Shown here: piece by piece, positions 17,940 to 27,031 of the stretch
How the letters are laid out: each line of letters starts with the position of its first letter
Position numbering within the stretch: the stretch's first letter is position 1
Origin: a bacterium
GTDB lineage: Bacteria > Auribacterota > Auribacteria > Auribacterales > Auribacteraceae
Length of the DNA: 64,000 bases
Reading direction: 5' to 3'
Assembly (NCBI GenBank): GCA_024233545.1
Contig: JACKPL010000001.1
Coordinates: forward strand, 310,001 to 374,000
Position numbers and translations under genes: made by a program
Notes under the pieces: model-generated
Databases searched by the model: none
Seen by the model: the letters and a program-made list of their open reading frames with translations, nothing else
What the model was told of the DNA's origin: nothing

Positions 17940-19471
17940 TTCGATACATCTCTTGCGATAAGTTTTTTAACAAGTACAGATATATTTGCTTTATTATAAC
18001 CATACGTAGCAATGCATGTCGAAAGATGAGAATAGCATTCACAGTCTTCAGGGTTTTTTATTGCGGCAAATATGCATTTTTCTGCCGCTTTTTCCACAAA
18101 AAAGTCTAGTAGCTTTTTTTGCTCGGCATATAATAGCGCGTTGTTGGAAACAAGAAAGATATAATCATATTCTTCCAGATTTACGGCATGCGCTTTTTTA
18201 ATATGTTCGGATGTTGGGTTTAAGTCCCACTGTATGCAGTCGGCTTTCCTGAACGAATTTTTCAGGTTTGATGCGAAATCGGCTATATCATACATTTTGC
18301 GCCCGATAATTTCTACTTCAACAGCTGATCGGAATGATGCGCCGGCTACCAGAATAGCCGCATTTTTATTTCGTATCGGAAGTATCCCTTTTTTATTAGA
18401 GATAATAGAAACGCATTGTTCTGCAGTGGCTTCGGCGCATTGGCTGTCTATAAGAGGGGGAGAGGCAGTGTAGGAATTCAACCGCTGTTTAAGTGCATTT
18501 ATGCGGAAAAGAGCGTCAGTGCATCGTTTATAAAATGCTTCGTCACTATTCGCTTTCTCTTGTAAATAGTTGTATGTTTTGATTTGTTTATCCATACTGT
18601 GACAGATCAGCACCATATCACAGCCGGCGGACAATGCGCGATAGGCGACAGACTCTACCTGCCCGAATGTTTTCAAGGCGCCCATTTCAATGTCGTCGGA
18701 TATGATTACTCCGTCATATCCCAGTGTATTGCGCAGTATGCCGGTCAGTATGGAATGCGATAAAGTTGCCGGTTCATGCGAGTTTGCCAGAGCGGGATAG
18801 CAGGCGTGTGACGTCATGATCAGCGGGATGCCGGTATCGATTGCCGCGCGAAAAGGAGCGATATGAACAGCGTTTAATTCAGATAAAGGAGCTGAACAGA
18901 CTGGCAGTTCTTGATGAGAATCGCGAGAAATAGCGCCTTTGCCGGGGAAGTGTTTTGCACAGGCACATATACCTGATTGCGCAAGCCCTCGCATTGATGC
19001 CAGTCCACAGCGGGTTACGGTGTTTGCGTCGGAACCATATGAACGTATACCGATTCCGGGATTATAAGGAGTACTGTTGACATCAAGAACCGGCGCGAAA
19101 TTTACAGAACATCCTGCACGGCGCAATCGTGTTCCCGTGATGTATCCGCAGTGTTCAATGAGGGATAGATTCTGTGTTTGAGCAAGCGCCCGTGCGCTGG
19201 GCAACGTATCATCTTCGTTTGGAAGCCGTGATACGGTGCCGCCTTCTTCATCTACGGCGATAAGAAGCGGCGTCATATTTTGCTCTGACCTTATCTGCTG
19301 AATTCCATGTATAAGGGCATTCCATTGTGCGTAGGATTGAATATTGCGGGAAAAGAGTATCAAGCCCCCAACAGGATAATCCATGAGATATGATTTTAAT
19401 TGCGGAGTGATATGTGTACCATGAAATCCGGCAAAAATCAATTCGCCGATGTTTAAAGCAGATTTATTCAT
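17936..19471 (-). CDS. Glycoside hydrolase family 3 beta-N-acetylhexosaminidase (NagZ-like)
   Basis: The 511-residue protein has a GH3 catalytic barrel over about 1-330. Motifs are GGLILFSRNIQ, LIAVDEEGGTVSRLP, NFAPVLDVN, KHFPGKGAISRDSH (the Asp-His pair of the NagZ acid/base loop is present) and VIISDDIEMGAL (nucleophile Asp). NagZ removes N-acetylglucosamine from recycled peptidoglycan fragments. In the KHFPGHG motif the second His is Lys. Residues 340-511 form an extra C-terminal domain, as in two-domain Bacteroidetes/Firmicutes enzymes. No signal peptide is evident. It overlaps the end of the convergent membrane-protein gene by 4 bases. Confidence 0.9.
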   Translation of the reverse strand: MNKSALNIGELIFAGFHGTHITPQLKSYLMDYPVGGLILFSRNIQSYAQWNALIHGIQQIRSEQNMTPLLIAVDEEGGTVSRLPNEDDTLPSARALAQTQNLSLIEHCGYITGTRLRRAGCSVNFAPVLDVNSTPYNPGIGIRSYGSDANTVTRCGLASMRGLAQSGICACAKHFPGKGAISRDSHQELPVCSAPLSELNAVHIAPFRAAIDTGIPLIMTSHACYPALANSHEPATLSHSILTGILRNTLGYDGVIISDDIEMGALKTFGQVESVAYRALSAGCDMVLICHSMDKQIKTYNYLQEKANSDEAFYKRCTDALFRINALKQRLNSYTASPPLIDSQCAEATAEQCVSIISNKKGILPIRNKNAAILVAGASFRSAVEVEIIGRKMYDIADFASNLKNSFRKADCIQWDLNPTSEHIKKAHAVNLEEYDYIFLVSNNALLYAEQKKLLDFFVEKAAEKCIFAAIKNPEDCECYSHLSTCIATYGYNKANISVLVKKLIARDVSN

Positions 19472-19506
19472 TCCAACCGCTACTTATAGCACGTGTTGTA
19501 AAGTAG

Positions 19507-19875
19507 TTATCCAATGAGTTTTTCTATCTGTTCGCCTAATTCTTTTAATTGAAACGGCTTGCTTAGATATGAGTCTGCGCCGAAAGATTGAGCGGCTAGT
19601 GCGGCTTGCTGGCTTCCTCGTCCGGTTACGATAATAACGGGTATTGTGGAAGTCGATTGGTTTTCTTTAAGCAGTAAGCACGTTTCGTAACCATCTTTTT
19701 GAGCCATCATGATATCGAGCGTAATAAGGTCGGGTTTTTCGTTAACGGCGAGTTCAAGTGCCAATGTGCCGTCTGAAGCGGTGAGCACATCATATTCATT
19801 ATGCTCAAGGTAATCTTTGATCATTTCTAAAATATCTATTTCGTCATCGACAACAAGAATTTTCTTTCTGCCCAT
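19507..19875 (-). CDS. CheY-like single-domain response regulator
   Basis: This 122-residue protein is one receiver domain and nothing else. The acidic pocket is KKILVVDDEID, the phospho-acceptor Asp lies in DLITLDIMMAQKDGYETC, the Thr switch in IPVIIVTGRGS and the conserved Lys in SYLSKPFQLKEL. Such proteins relay phosphate to a target protein rather than DNA. GAGGGTGG precedes ATG 19875. It is in a minus-strand run with a GNAT gene and the hexosaminidase, but no histidine kinase is adjacent, so its cognate signal is unknown. Confidence 0.92.
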   Translation of the reverse strand: MGRKKILVVDDEIDILEMIKDYLEHNEYDVLTASDGTLALELAVNEKPDLITLDIMMAQKDGYETCLLLKENQSTSTIPVIIVTGRGSQQAALAAQSFGADSYLSKPFQLKELGEQIEKLIG

Positions 19876-19938
19876 TGAACCACCCTCTTTTTTATATAGT
19901 AAGATTAGAAACGTTCTGATTATCTTATCGGGTGTAAA

Positions 19939-20406
19939 TTATAATAATTTAGCATAGATAAAAATATGGAAGTCGCCAAAATCGACTAAATCGCGTTTAA
20001 TAAATCCGAGTTTTTCGACAATTCGGATTGCTCTTCCCATGTGATTGGTGCCGCGGAATAATATCATTTCATACTTCATTTGTTCACAGAAACGGATTAC
20101 TTCTTCAACGAGTTTGGTGCCGAATCCTTTATTGCGGTATTCCGGTGCAACAAATAACCGCCTCAACAATGCGACTTGAGGATTTTCTTCTTTAATGCCT
20201 ACTGTTCCAACAATTGCGCCGTTATTCTTAATAATTAAAAATGTATCGCGTTTGCCTTGGTATGTTTCGTAGAGTTTATCCAAATCGTCTACGACATGGT
20301 GGTGAGGGACTTCAGGATATTCTCTATCCAGAATCGATTCGATGAAATCTACTACATGCGGTTCATCGGTTTTGGTTAATTTAAGAATGGTTTCATTTGT
20401 TTTCAT
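19939..20406 (-). CDS. GNAT-family N-acetyltransferase
   Basis: The 155-residue protein has the GNAT fold in order: a beta strand with FLIIKNNGAIVGTVGIKEEN, the acetyl-CoA pyrophosphate loop LFVAPEYRNKGFGTKLVEEV (R/Q-x-x-G-x-G/A pattern as RNKGFG), and a late strand GRAIRIVEKLGFIKRDLVDF. It transfers acetyl from acetyl-CoA to an amine that cannot be predicted. It lies between the AsmA-like gene and the CheY-like gene on the same strand with gaps of about 60 bases. The family is firm, the substrate unknown. Confidence 0.9.
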   Translation of the reverse strand: MKTNETILKLTKTDEPHVVDFIESILDREYPEVPHHHVVDDLDKLYETYQGKRDTFLIIKNNGAIVGTVGIKEENPQVALLRRLFVAPEYRNKGFGTKLVEEVIRFCEQMKYEMILFRGTNHMGRAIRIVEKLGFIKRDLVDFGDFHIFIYAKLL

Positions 20407-20469
20407 GTTTTATATAGTACCATAAAAAAATAAATTTTCCACACACAAATTCATGAAAAACGTGTTTTC

Positions 20470-23016
20470 TCATTCTCCAAGGTATTTATTAAGTTTTTTC
20501 TTGAATTTTTCGATTCGTTTTACATCTTTTTCGCTTAAATTGAGATTATATTCCGGTCCGGATGTATCGGAGGGGCTGTTGGAATGCTTGTTGAGCAGTT
20601 TTTCCTGCATAATATTTTCAAATATGTTTTGAGCGTTCTGCATTTTTATTATCGGAATTACATGAGGCTGGTCAAAAGTGCCGCTCATGCGGAAAGGTAT
20701 ATACATGCGTTCATCGGTTACTTTAAAAATATAACCGAATTCTTTTATCATATGGAGCATTCTTTCTGTTTGTATACGCGAGAGCGTCACGTCGCCGGTA
20801 AAATCAAGGTTCTTTTCGAAGTCAAAATTTCCCCGCATATTAAAAGAAGTTTTGGCGGAAAGGATTTTCAGCGAATCGGTATGAAAAGCGTTATTTCCAT
20901 TTTCATTCGGTTCTATAGTAAAGTCGCAACTCAGTGTATGAAAATCGGTTTCGTTATCAAAATCGAATTCGTCCGGTGATGGAATGGTAATATCAAACGA
21001 TTGCCCGAGAATGGTAAATTTGTTGTCAGTGCTAGCAGTAGAGAAAGTGTGGAGAATTTCTTTCATGAAATTTATATTGGCAATTTTGCCGTCTTTGATT
21101 TTGAGCATTCCCTGACTGCGAAGCGATTCTGCGGCCTCCTGCGTGCTTTTCCCTTGAGTTTGAAAAGAGAACGAGGAGTGTAGTGTCCCCCAGAAAATAT
21201 CCTTAAACGAAGTTGCATCAGATAACAGCCGGTTGATGTCAATATTTTCAAAATCTGCAACAAATGAATAGTACGGGGTAATCGGATGAAACTGTATGAT
21301 GCCGTTTCCTCGGAAAGAACCGCCGTACAGTGCAATGTCCAAATCTTTAAATAAGATGCGATCGCCTTCAATGAGTGTGTCGAAAAAAACTGATTCTAAT
21401 TGGGTTGCTCCGAGCCTTGGTTTTTTCAGCAAACCGCTTAAATATATGGGAATGCCGCCTGATGGCGAAAGCGGTGCCGTTGAAGGAGGAGGTGAGAGGC
21501 TTTTGGCAGAAAGCGCAGGCGATTGCTTTTGCGTTGGAATGGTAGGAGAGGATTGTGTTTGGACAGTAGCCGTCGATGCGTTAAATATGCTGAGCAGAGG
21601 AATATCCTGACATTCATTGATGCTGATAAACAGCTGTTTTTCCGGTTGGGTATCCAACCGAAGGTTAAGAAGAAAAGGAATTTTCCCAAACAAAAAAGAT
21701 GATTCCGGAATACGCATTCCCTTTTTATTAAAATAAACGTAAAAAGGAATATCTGCCGAAAGCGGGTAGAGAAAGTTTGAGGATTGTGCCCAAAAATTGC
21801 GGAACAATACGGTACCTTCATATGATGTTTGTTTGCCGTTACATTCGATATGAGCTGATAAATGAGTGTCAGCTTTCACTGAATATTTTTTTACCGGTGC
21901 AAGAATTGTTTGCAGGTTGTTCAGCGATACACTGGACGAGACAGCAAAAAAATTCCCTTTTTTATCCGATATGTTGTAATACCCGTCGAGAGAGAAAACG
22001 GTATTGTATATAAACAGCAAAATGTTGTCGGCGTATAGTGTATTGTCATATCGGTTCCAAGAGGTTTGAACGTAGAGTTCTGTCAAGTTGGGTTCAAATA
22101 CATCGGGAAGGCTTATCGTGCCGAGAAAGTTTATTGTATTATGTATCGAACCGGTAAGCGTACCCGATAAATTAAGTTTATCGATTTTTTCAATAAAGGA
22201 TGAAGACGAGCGAAAGAAAGGTGTTGCGTCGATGTTTTCAAATCCGAGGCGCAGATTTATATTATCGTCAGTTGCCAACGGTTTTTTTATCGAATTCGGC
22301 AACGATACGGTTCCGTCAATGGTGATGCGTGAATTTTGAATGTTTTGCTGAGTTCCTTCGAGAAACAATTCATAGGAAGATTTGTCTTTAATATGATTGA
22401 TCAAGACGCTCACATTATTCAGAAACATACTGTCTCTGCCATGTTTTGTAGCCAGTTCCAATGTTCCGTCGACGATTACAATTCGGTCTGGAGGGAGAAG
22501 CGCGTAGTCAAAAGAAAAAAAGTTTATTCCGCCAAATAGAGAAGCGCTGACGACATTGTTTTTTTTAGTAGCATCGAGTACTTTATTGCCGGCGGTTTGT
22601 CTAACAAAAGAAGCGGCGTCCGATATCCGCATTTTCGGGTTAACTATCGAAATTGTTGTGAAATGCAGTTTTTTGCTGTGCAGTATGTCTCTTAGACTGA
22701 AATAACATTTTAGCGAATCTGCAGTAAAGAGCGTTTGCTGAGTGGCAGGATCGATAATGGATACGTTGCTGAACCGCACGCAATTCGATTGGATTATCCT
22801 TAAATTCATGTCACCGATTGAGACGTTTTTTTTCATTTTTTGCGAAAGAACATTTTCAATAAGGGGAATATACCGGTCGATCCGGTATACGCATAAATAG
22901 TATGAACCGAATAGAATAAATAAGATAATGAATAGGGTTATAACCCATTTTCTGCTCTTGGGGCGTATTTGCCTTGAAGAGGCTTCGAACAAAGCACGTT
23001 TTTTGGTTCTTTTCAT
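20470..23016 (-). CDS. AsmA-like inner-membrane-anchored envelope protein
   Basis: The 848-residue protein has a basic N-terminus, one membrane helix near 25-45 (WVITLFIILFILFGSYYLCVY) and a very long beta-rich periplasmic part. The C-terminal segment (about 540-800) matches the AsmA repeat pattern: LFKDLDIALYGGSFRGNG, INRLLSDATSFKDIFWGTL, FQTQGKSTQEAAESLRSQG and GKIANINFMKEIL. AsmA/TamB-type proteins form grooved bridges thought to carry lipids to the outer membrane. A low-complexity Ser/Pro/Gln linker lies near 490-525. AAAGGGA precedes ATG 23016. The family is likely; a lipid-transport role is by analogy. Confidence 0.82.
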   Translation of the reverse strand: MKRTKKRALFEASSRQIRPKSRKWVITLFIILFILFGSYYLCVYRIDRYIPLIENVLSQKMKKNVSIGDMNLRIIQSNCVRFSNVSIIDPATQQTLFTADSLKCYFSLRDILHSKKLHFTTISIVNPKMRISDAASFVRQTAGNKVLDATKKNNVVSASLFGGINFFSFDYALLPPDRIVIVDGTLELATKHGRDSMFLNNVSVLINHIKDKSSYELFLEGTQQNIQNSRITIDGTVSLPNSIKKPLATDDNINLRLGFENIDATPFFRSSSSFIEKIDKLNLSGTLTGSIHNTINFLGTISLPDVFEPNLTELYVQTSWNRYDNTLYADNILLFIYNTVFSLDGYYNISDKKGNFFAVSSSVSLNNLQTILAPVKKYSVKADTHLSAHIECNGKQTSYEGTVLFRNFWAQSSNFLYPLSADIPFYVYFNKKGMRIPESSFLFGKIPFLLNLRLDTQPEKQLFISINECQDIPLLSIFNASTATVQTQSSPTIPTQKQSPALSAKSLSPPPSTAPLSPSGGIPIYLSGLLKKPRLGATQLESVFFDTLIEGDRILFKDLDIALYGGSFRGNGIIQFHPITPYYSFVADFENIDINRLLSDATSFKDIFWGTLHSSFSFQTQGKSTQEAAESLRSQGMLKIKDGKIANINFMKEILHTFSTASTDNKFTILGQSFDITIPSPDEFDFDNETDFHTLSCDFTIEPNENGNNAFHTDSLKILSAKTSFNMRGNFDFEKNLDFTGDVTLSRIQTERMLHMIKEFGYIFKVTDERMYIPFRMSGTFDQPHVIPIIKMQNAQNIFENIMQEKLLNKHSNSPSDTSGPEYNLNLSEKDVKRIEKFKKKLNKYLGE

Positions 23017-23154
23017 AGAGTCCCTTTACATACAAGGTGTGTGTATTAAAAAACAATTATAGATGTAATAACTATATAATGTCAATGTTAAGGGAAAATT
23101 AAGAATGAGAATTTATACAAATTCTAAAGATAGTATTATTAAACTCAATTTAAC

Positions 23155-23183
23155 TTGAAAGAAAATAATGAAAACCGTACAAT
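23155..23183 (+). promoter_or_regulatory. Putative sigma-70-type promoter of the DAHP synthase gene
   Basis: TTGAAA, a 17-base spacer and TACAAT lie about 55 bases before the start codon. It is a good consensus match. A 7-bp A/T inverted repeat (ATATATA-CCG-TATATAT, 23204-23220) lies between it and the ribosome binding site and could be an operator or just a weak hairpin. Confidence 0.55.
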
Positions 23184-23236
23184 ATGCAAAACTTTATAAT
23201 AACATATATACCGTATATATTTGGAGATAGTGAACA

Positions 23237-24265
23237 ATGATTATTCGCATGAAAAAAAATGCCTCGGAAGCTGATATTGCAACTGTAGAAAAACGTATCG
23301 TACAAGCAGGGTTGAAAGCGTCTATTTCGCGAGGCGAAAGCCTTGTTATCATAGGAGTGATTGGCGATATTACGCGACTGGAACGCGATGTAATTGCCGA
23401 AATCTCCGGAGTGGAAGAAATTACACGGGTTTCCCGTCCGTATAAGCTCGTAAGCCGGGAGTTCAACCCAACAGACAAACAGATTAAAATCCGCAATGTT
23501 ATAGTAGGCAAAGGGAATTTTACTTTTATTGCGGGGCCGTGTGCTGTTGAATCACGCGACCAGATGCTTGCAACTGCCCGCATTGTTAAAAAAGCGCAGT
23601 GCCAGCTTCTAAGGGGCGGCGCATATAAACCGCGTACCAATCCGTATTCATTCCAAGGGTTGGGTGAAGAAGGGTTGCAGTATCTTAAAGAAGCATCCGT
23701 GGAAACCGGACTGCCCATTGTGACAGAAGTAACCGGAGCCGACAAAATCGAACCGGTAATGAAGTATGCTGATGTTATACAGATCGGTACTCGGAATATG
23801 CGTTCTTACGATCTGCTTCAGCAAATCGGAGAACATACCAGTGAAACTCAAATGCCCGTTCTCCTTAAACGAGGAGATAATGCAACTATCGAAGAATTTC
23901 TCAGCGCCGCAGAATATATTGCGAAGGCGGGCAATGAGAATATTATTCTCTGCTTGAGAGGAATACGCACATTTGAATCGGGAAGTTTCATACGCAATAC
24001 TGCGGATATCGGCATCATCCCTGTTCTTAAAAAAGAAACCGGTTTGCCAGTGATATTCGACCCAAGCCACGCGGCGGGAAAACGAGACATTATCCCTTCG
24101 TATTCTTTAGCGGCAGTTGCGGCAGGCGCTGACGGGTTGATTATCGAAACACATTATTCGCCGCAAACTGCACGGTGTGACGGAGAACAGAGTTTATCTG
24201 AAAACGAACTGAACGAAACGGTATCGTCATGCAGACATATGCTGAAATTTCTGCGCCAATCGTAA
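23237..24265 (+). CDS. aroF: 3-deoxy-7-phosphoheptulonate (DAHP) synthase, type I-beta with ACT-like regulatory domain
   Basis: The 342-residue enzyme condenses phosphoenolpyruvate and erythrose 4-phosphate, the first step of aromatic amino-acid synthesis. Residues 1-75 form the ferredoxin/ACT-like regulatory domain seen in the Thermotoga-type enzyme (MIIRMKKNASEADIATVEKR). The catalytic barrel shows FIAGPCAVESRDQML, LRGGAYKPRTNPYSFQGLG, IQIGTRNMRSYDLLQ, LLKRG and VIFDPSHAAGKRD. GGAG precedes ATG 23237. Feedback inhibition by tyrosine or phenylalanine is known for this architecture; the ligand here is not known. No other aromatic-pathway gene is next to it. Confidence 0.95.
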   Translation: MIIRMKKNASEADIATVEKRIVQAGLKASISRGESLVIIGVIGDITRLERDVIAEISGVEEITRVSRPYKLVSREFNPTDKQIKIRNVIVGKGNFTFIAGPCAVESRDQMLATARIVKKAQCQLLRGGAYKPRTNPYSFQGLGEEGLQYLKEASVETGLPIVTEVTGADKIEPVMKYADVIQIGTRNMRSYDLLQQIGEHTSETQMPVLLKRGDNATIEEFLSAAEYIAKAGNENIILCLRGIRTFESGSFIRNTADIGIIPVLKKETGLPVIFDPSHAAGKRDIIPSYSLAAVAAGADGLIIETHYSPQTARCDGEQSLSENELNETVSSCRHMLKFLRQS

Positions 24266-24312
24266 GGCTATTCACGTGTAACATCCCTTTTGTGAGAGGA
24301 ATTCAAAACTGA

Positions 24313-26226
24313 CTACGGGGTTTTTACGCGCACTTTATAGAGCCGCTTAAATTCAGTGTGAGGCGGTGTTCTTAGCGTTCCCGCATCTGGTGAACCGGGT
24401 AGAGGGTATCCTTGGTCTAGATAACTATTTTCAACAATACCGTTTTGGAATTCATTGCCGGGAAGAAATTCCTCTAATGCCTGAAACGAGTTTTCCAGAC
24501 CGTCGGTATACAAAATTTCATATGCTACCGTCGGTTGTGAAAGCCATTGAATTGTTACCCCCGGCGAAAGCGCAGAACCGGTTTCTTCATCAATCTGCTG
24601 GATATTTTCAACTACAAATGATGAGAGCGGGTCATTTGGATTTGTTCTTGCAATGTATTCCGATACATTAGTAAACCCATCGTTATCTTGATCGTTGAGA
24701 GCATCATTAACAAGCAGGTTAAGCATGTTATCGGTTTCCCATCCATCCGGCATTTCATCGTGGTCGGTATCTCGGTCGTTCGGATTAGATTTTAGAGCAA
24801 ATTCTTCAAAGTTGGTCAACCCGTCATTATCCGCATCGCCTATTCCATCGCTAATTTGTGTCGGATTGAACCCATGGGCAATTTCCCATGAATCGTCCAT
24901 ACCGTCGCCAGCTGGTATGGGGTTAAGTTTATTGCTGGAGTTCTCGTCTCCATCTCCGTCTTTTGAAACGTAAAGATTAAGGGTATAATCAGCGGCGCTT
25001 GTAGCGAACCTCCCTTTGACTAAAATATAATAGTTGCCTGCTTGAGTTACTGTATGAGCGTAAACATATTCGTTAAACGATGAAGAATTAAAACTGTCGG
25101 AATCTGCACGCACTTCAGCTCCCGGATATTCAGGGATATCCTCAACAGGAGAACTGGGGTTGTATGATGCAGGGTTAAACGTAAGGAAAAGGTCGAGATC
25201 ATTGTTGGGAAACAATAACACAACCTTAATGCTGTCGTATGCTTCAAGAAACGTAACATACCAGTCTTGGTCGTTTGCGGTAATCGAGTTTCCTGAGAGT
25301 GTGCCTGCGCCAATTGGTGTGGCGTCCTGCCAGTTATCATTGCCATCGGAAAAGTTAGGGTACAGGTATGCCGCTGATAATTGGTCGAAGGTTTCAAGCG
25401 TACGCATGTTGAGATTGTTCGTAAAGCGGGGTGTTAAGAAATTGTACATTGTTGGCGTAGTCGTGAGCGGCAATTCGCTTGCTGGCGGAAGATTGGTATT
25501 GTTAAACGGATGGGCAATACCGAGCAGATGCCCGATTTCGTGAGTCAAAATGCTTTGAACATCAATGGTATATGCATTGTTGCCCGGATTATAATTCATG
25601 GTGGTGAGCGACCATGTATATTTCTTGCCGCCACCGAACAGCGATGCGTTAAGGATTATATCACAGTCTATGAGTTCCGGATCGGATGCGTCTAGATCAG
25701 GCGGAATTTGGCTTTTCCATGTAAGCAGTGTTTTTCCTAGCAGTTCGCTGTCTGAAAAACCGGCTATGTCTCCGTCGAAATCGAAGCTTACAATATTCAT
25801 ATTATCAATTGCCCATGGTTCTTCACCGATTACCCATGGTTTGGCAATGTTTGTTGCACTAATAAAGTTAAACTTAATGTTTGAGTCTGGCAAATCTTCC
25901 CATGCTTGAAAAGAATTTTGCACAGCTGTTTGGTACCCGAAGAAATCTATTATTTCATTCGGTATAGGAAAATTGTAGTAATAGTCGATGGAAGAGAAAT
26001 CGCCGTCATTTTTAGGCCAGTGCAAAAATTGTGTGTAATCGGTAGTTTCCGGAGAATTAACCACGACGCCGATAACGTCTACGCGGGGATCAACGCCTGG
26101 GCGCGGCGCAGTGGGGTACGGTTTCAGTACGCGGATAAATGATATGCTTATTTCTGAGTATACAGGAGATGTATTCAGCGCAATAACAAGGCATACGCAC
26201 ATAAAAAGTTTTATTGCAGATTTCAT
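24313..26226 (-). CDS. Secreted matrixin-type zinc metalloprotease with calcium-binding repeats
   Basis: From ATG 26226 (MKSAIKLFMCVCLVIALN) the protein has 637 residues and a signal peptide; AAAGGAG six bases upstream supports this start over an in-frame ATG at 26286. The zinc motif HEIGHLLGIAH is at about 229-239 (HExxHxxGxxH), with the Met-turn PTMYNFL about 25 residues later. A pre-peptidase C-terminal-like beta domain follows near 310-430 (DWYVTFLEAYDSIKVVL). Calcium-loop repeats then appear, such as DADNDGLTNFEE, DRDTDHDEMPDGWE and DQDNDGFTNVSEY. It is probably an extracellular protease. It starts one base after the stop of its small upstream partner. Confidence 0.9.
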   Translation of the reverse strand: MKSAIKLFMCVCLVIALNTSPVYSEISISFIRVLKPYPTAPRPGVDPRVDVIGVVVNSPETTDYTQFLHWPKNDGDFSSIDYYYNFPIPNEIIDFFGYQTAVQNSFQAWEDLPDSNIKFNFISATNIAKPWVIGEEPWAIDNMNIVSFDFDGDIAGFSDSELLGKTLLTWKSQIPPDLDASDPELIDCDIILNASLFGGGKKYTWSLTTMNYNPGNNAYTIDVQSILTHEIGHLLGIAHPFNNTNLPPASELPLTTTPTMYNFLTPRFTNNLNMRTLETFDQLSAAYLYPNFSDGNDNWQDATPIGAGTLSGNSITANDQDWYVTFLEAYDSIKVVLLFPNNDLDLFLTFNPASYNPSSPVEDIPEYPGAEVRADSDSFNSSSFNEYVYAHTVTQAGNYYILVKGRFATSAADYTLNLYVSKDGDGDENSSNKLNPIPAGDGMDDSWEIAHGFNPTQISDGIGDADNDGLTNFEEFALKSNPNDRDTDHDEMPDGWETDNMLNLLVNDALNDQDNDGFTNVSEYIARTNPNDPLSSFVVENIQQIDEETGSALSPGVTIQWLSQPTVAYEILYTDGLENSFQALEEFLPGNEFQNGIVENSYLDQGYPLPGSPDAGTLRTPPHTEFKRLYKVRVKTP

Positions 26227-26227
26227 A

Positions 26228-26953
26228 TCAGCTCCTTTGCGTATCCAATACATAGTGCTTATACGTTGCCCCCATTTTGTTTGCATATTCGATTATCTTT
26301 TTTCTGAGCCAAAAAGCCCAGTCGAATCTGTGCTGTTGTTTCTCGAGAGATTCTTTGTATGATTCTTCCTGCTGAATCGTTTGTTCTTGAACAGCGGTTC
26401 GGATTTGATGAATTAAGTCATTGAGCGGTATGCGTATTGTTTCGCCGTCCGAATCAGCATGCGTTGTTTGAGTCGGCTGTGCCGGTTGTTCCGCAAAGTC
26501 AATTCCGTGTAAATCGGTCACAGCAAATTTTTGTCCTGTTTGTTCATCTTCGACTATAGAATATTTTCCCTGTTTCAGGGCAACGATTCGTTTCAATTCA
26601 ACTTTTTCGATATGGTCTCGCAAAAATAAAACCACTTCTTCATCCTTCTCATACGATGGTGCGCCGTATATCGCCGTTGTATACTGATCTGTTTTTCCGC
26701 CGATTTCGATAACTTCGAATACTGTATTTTGCGGGCTTCCTTTTAAAACATCAGTGGCTTCGACGGTTACATAGGTGAAAATTTGATTGCGGTCATTCAT
26801 CCGGTATTCTACGTTCTGAATAATACCGGTGACTACGGTATCCGACCGCTGAGTCATCTCCTCGATAGAGAACTGCTTTACCATAACAGTCGCACATACA
26901 GTCGAAAGAAACGTCAGATATACAATGATTAACAGGCTAAATACTTTTTTCAT
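26228..26953 (-). CDS. Exported protein of unknown function, coupled to the matrixin-type protease
   Basis: The 241-residue product has a signal peptide (MKKVFSLLIIVYLTFLSTVCA). A compact beta-rich domain follows: SIEEMTQRSDTVVTGIIQN, YVTVEATDVLKGSPQNTVFE, VIEIGGKTDQY, DEEVVLFLRD and ALKQGKYSIVEDEQTGQKF. The C-terminal 75 residues are Gln/Glu-rich and helical. I do not recognise the family by name, but it looks OB- or barrel-like. Its stop is one base before the protease start, so translation is likely coupled. An inhibitor, propeptide in trans or processing substrate of the protease are all possible inferences. Confidence 0.75.
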   Translation of the reverse strand: MKKVFSLLIIVYLTFLSTVCATVMVKQFSIEEMTQRSDTVVTGIIQNVEYRMNDRNQIFTYVTVEATDVLKGSPQNTVFEVIEIGGKTDQYTTAIYGAPSYEKDEEVVLFLRDHIEKVELKRIVALKQGKYSIVEDEQTGQKFAVTDLHGIDFAEQPAQPTQTTHADSDGETIRIPLNDLIHQIRTAVQEQTIQQEESYKESLEKQQHRFDWAFWLRKKIIEYANKMGATYKHYVLDTQRS

Positions 26954-27031
26954 AAAATAATTCCAAATACTAGTATAAATATAATTATTCTATTAAAGAA
27001 CATAGCACACTTTGCTTTCAAGTGCATCCAT

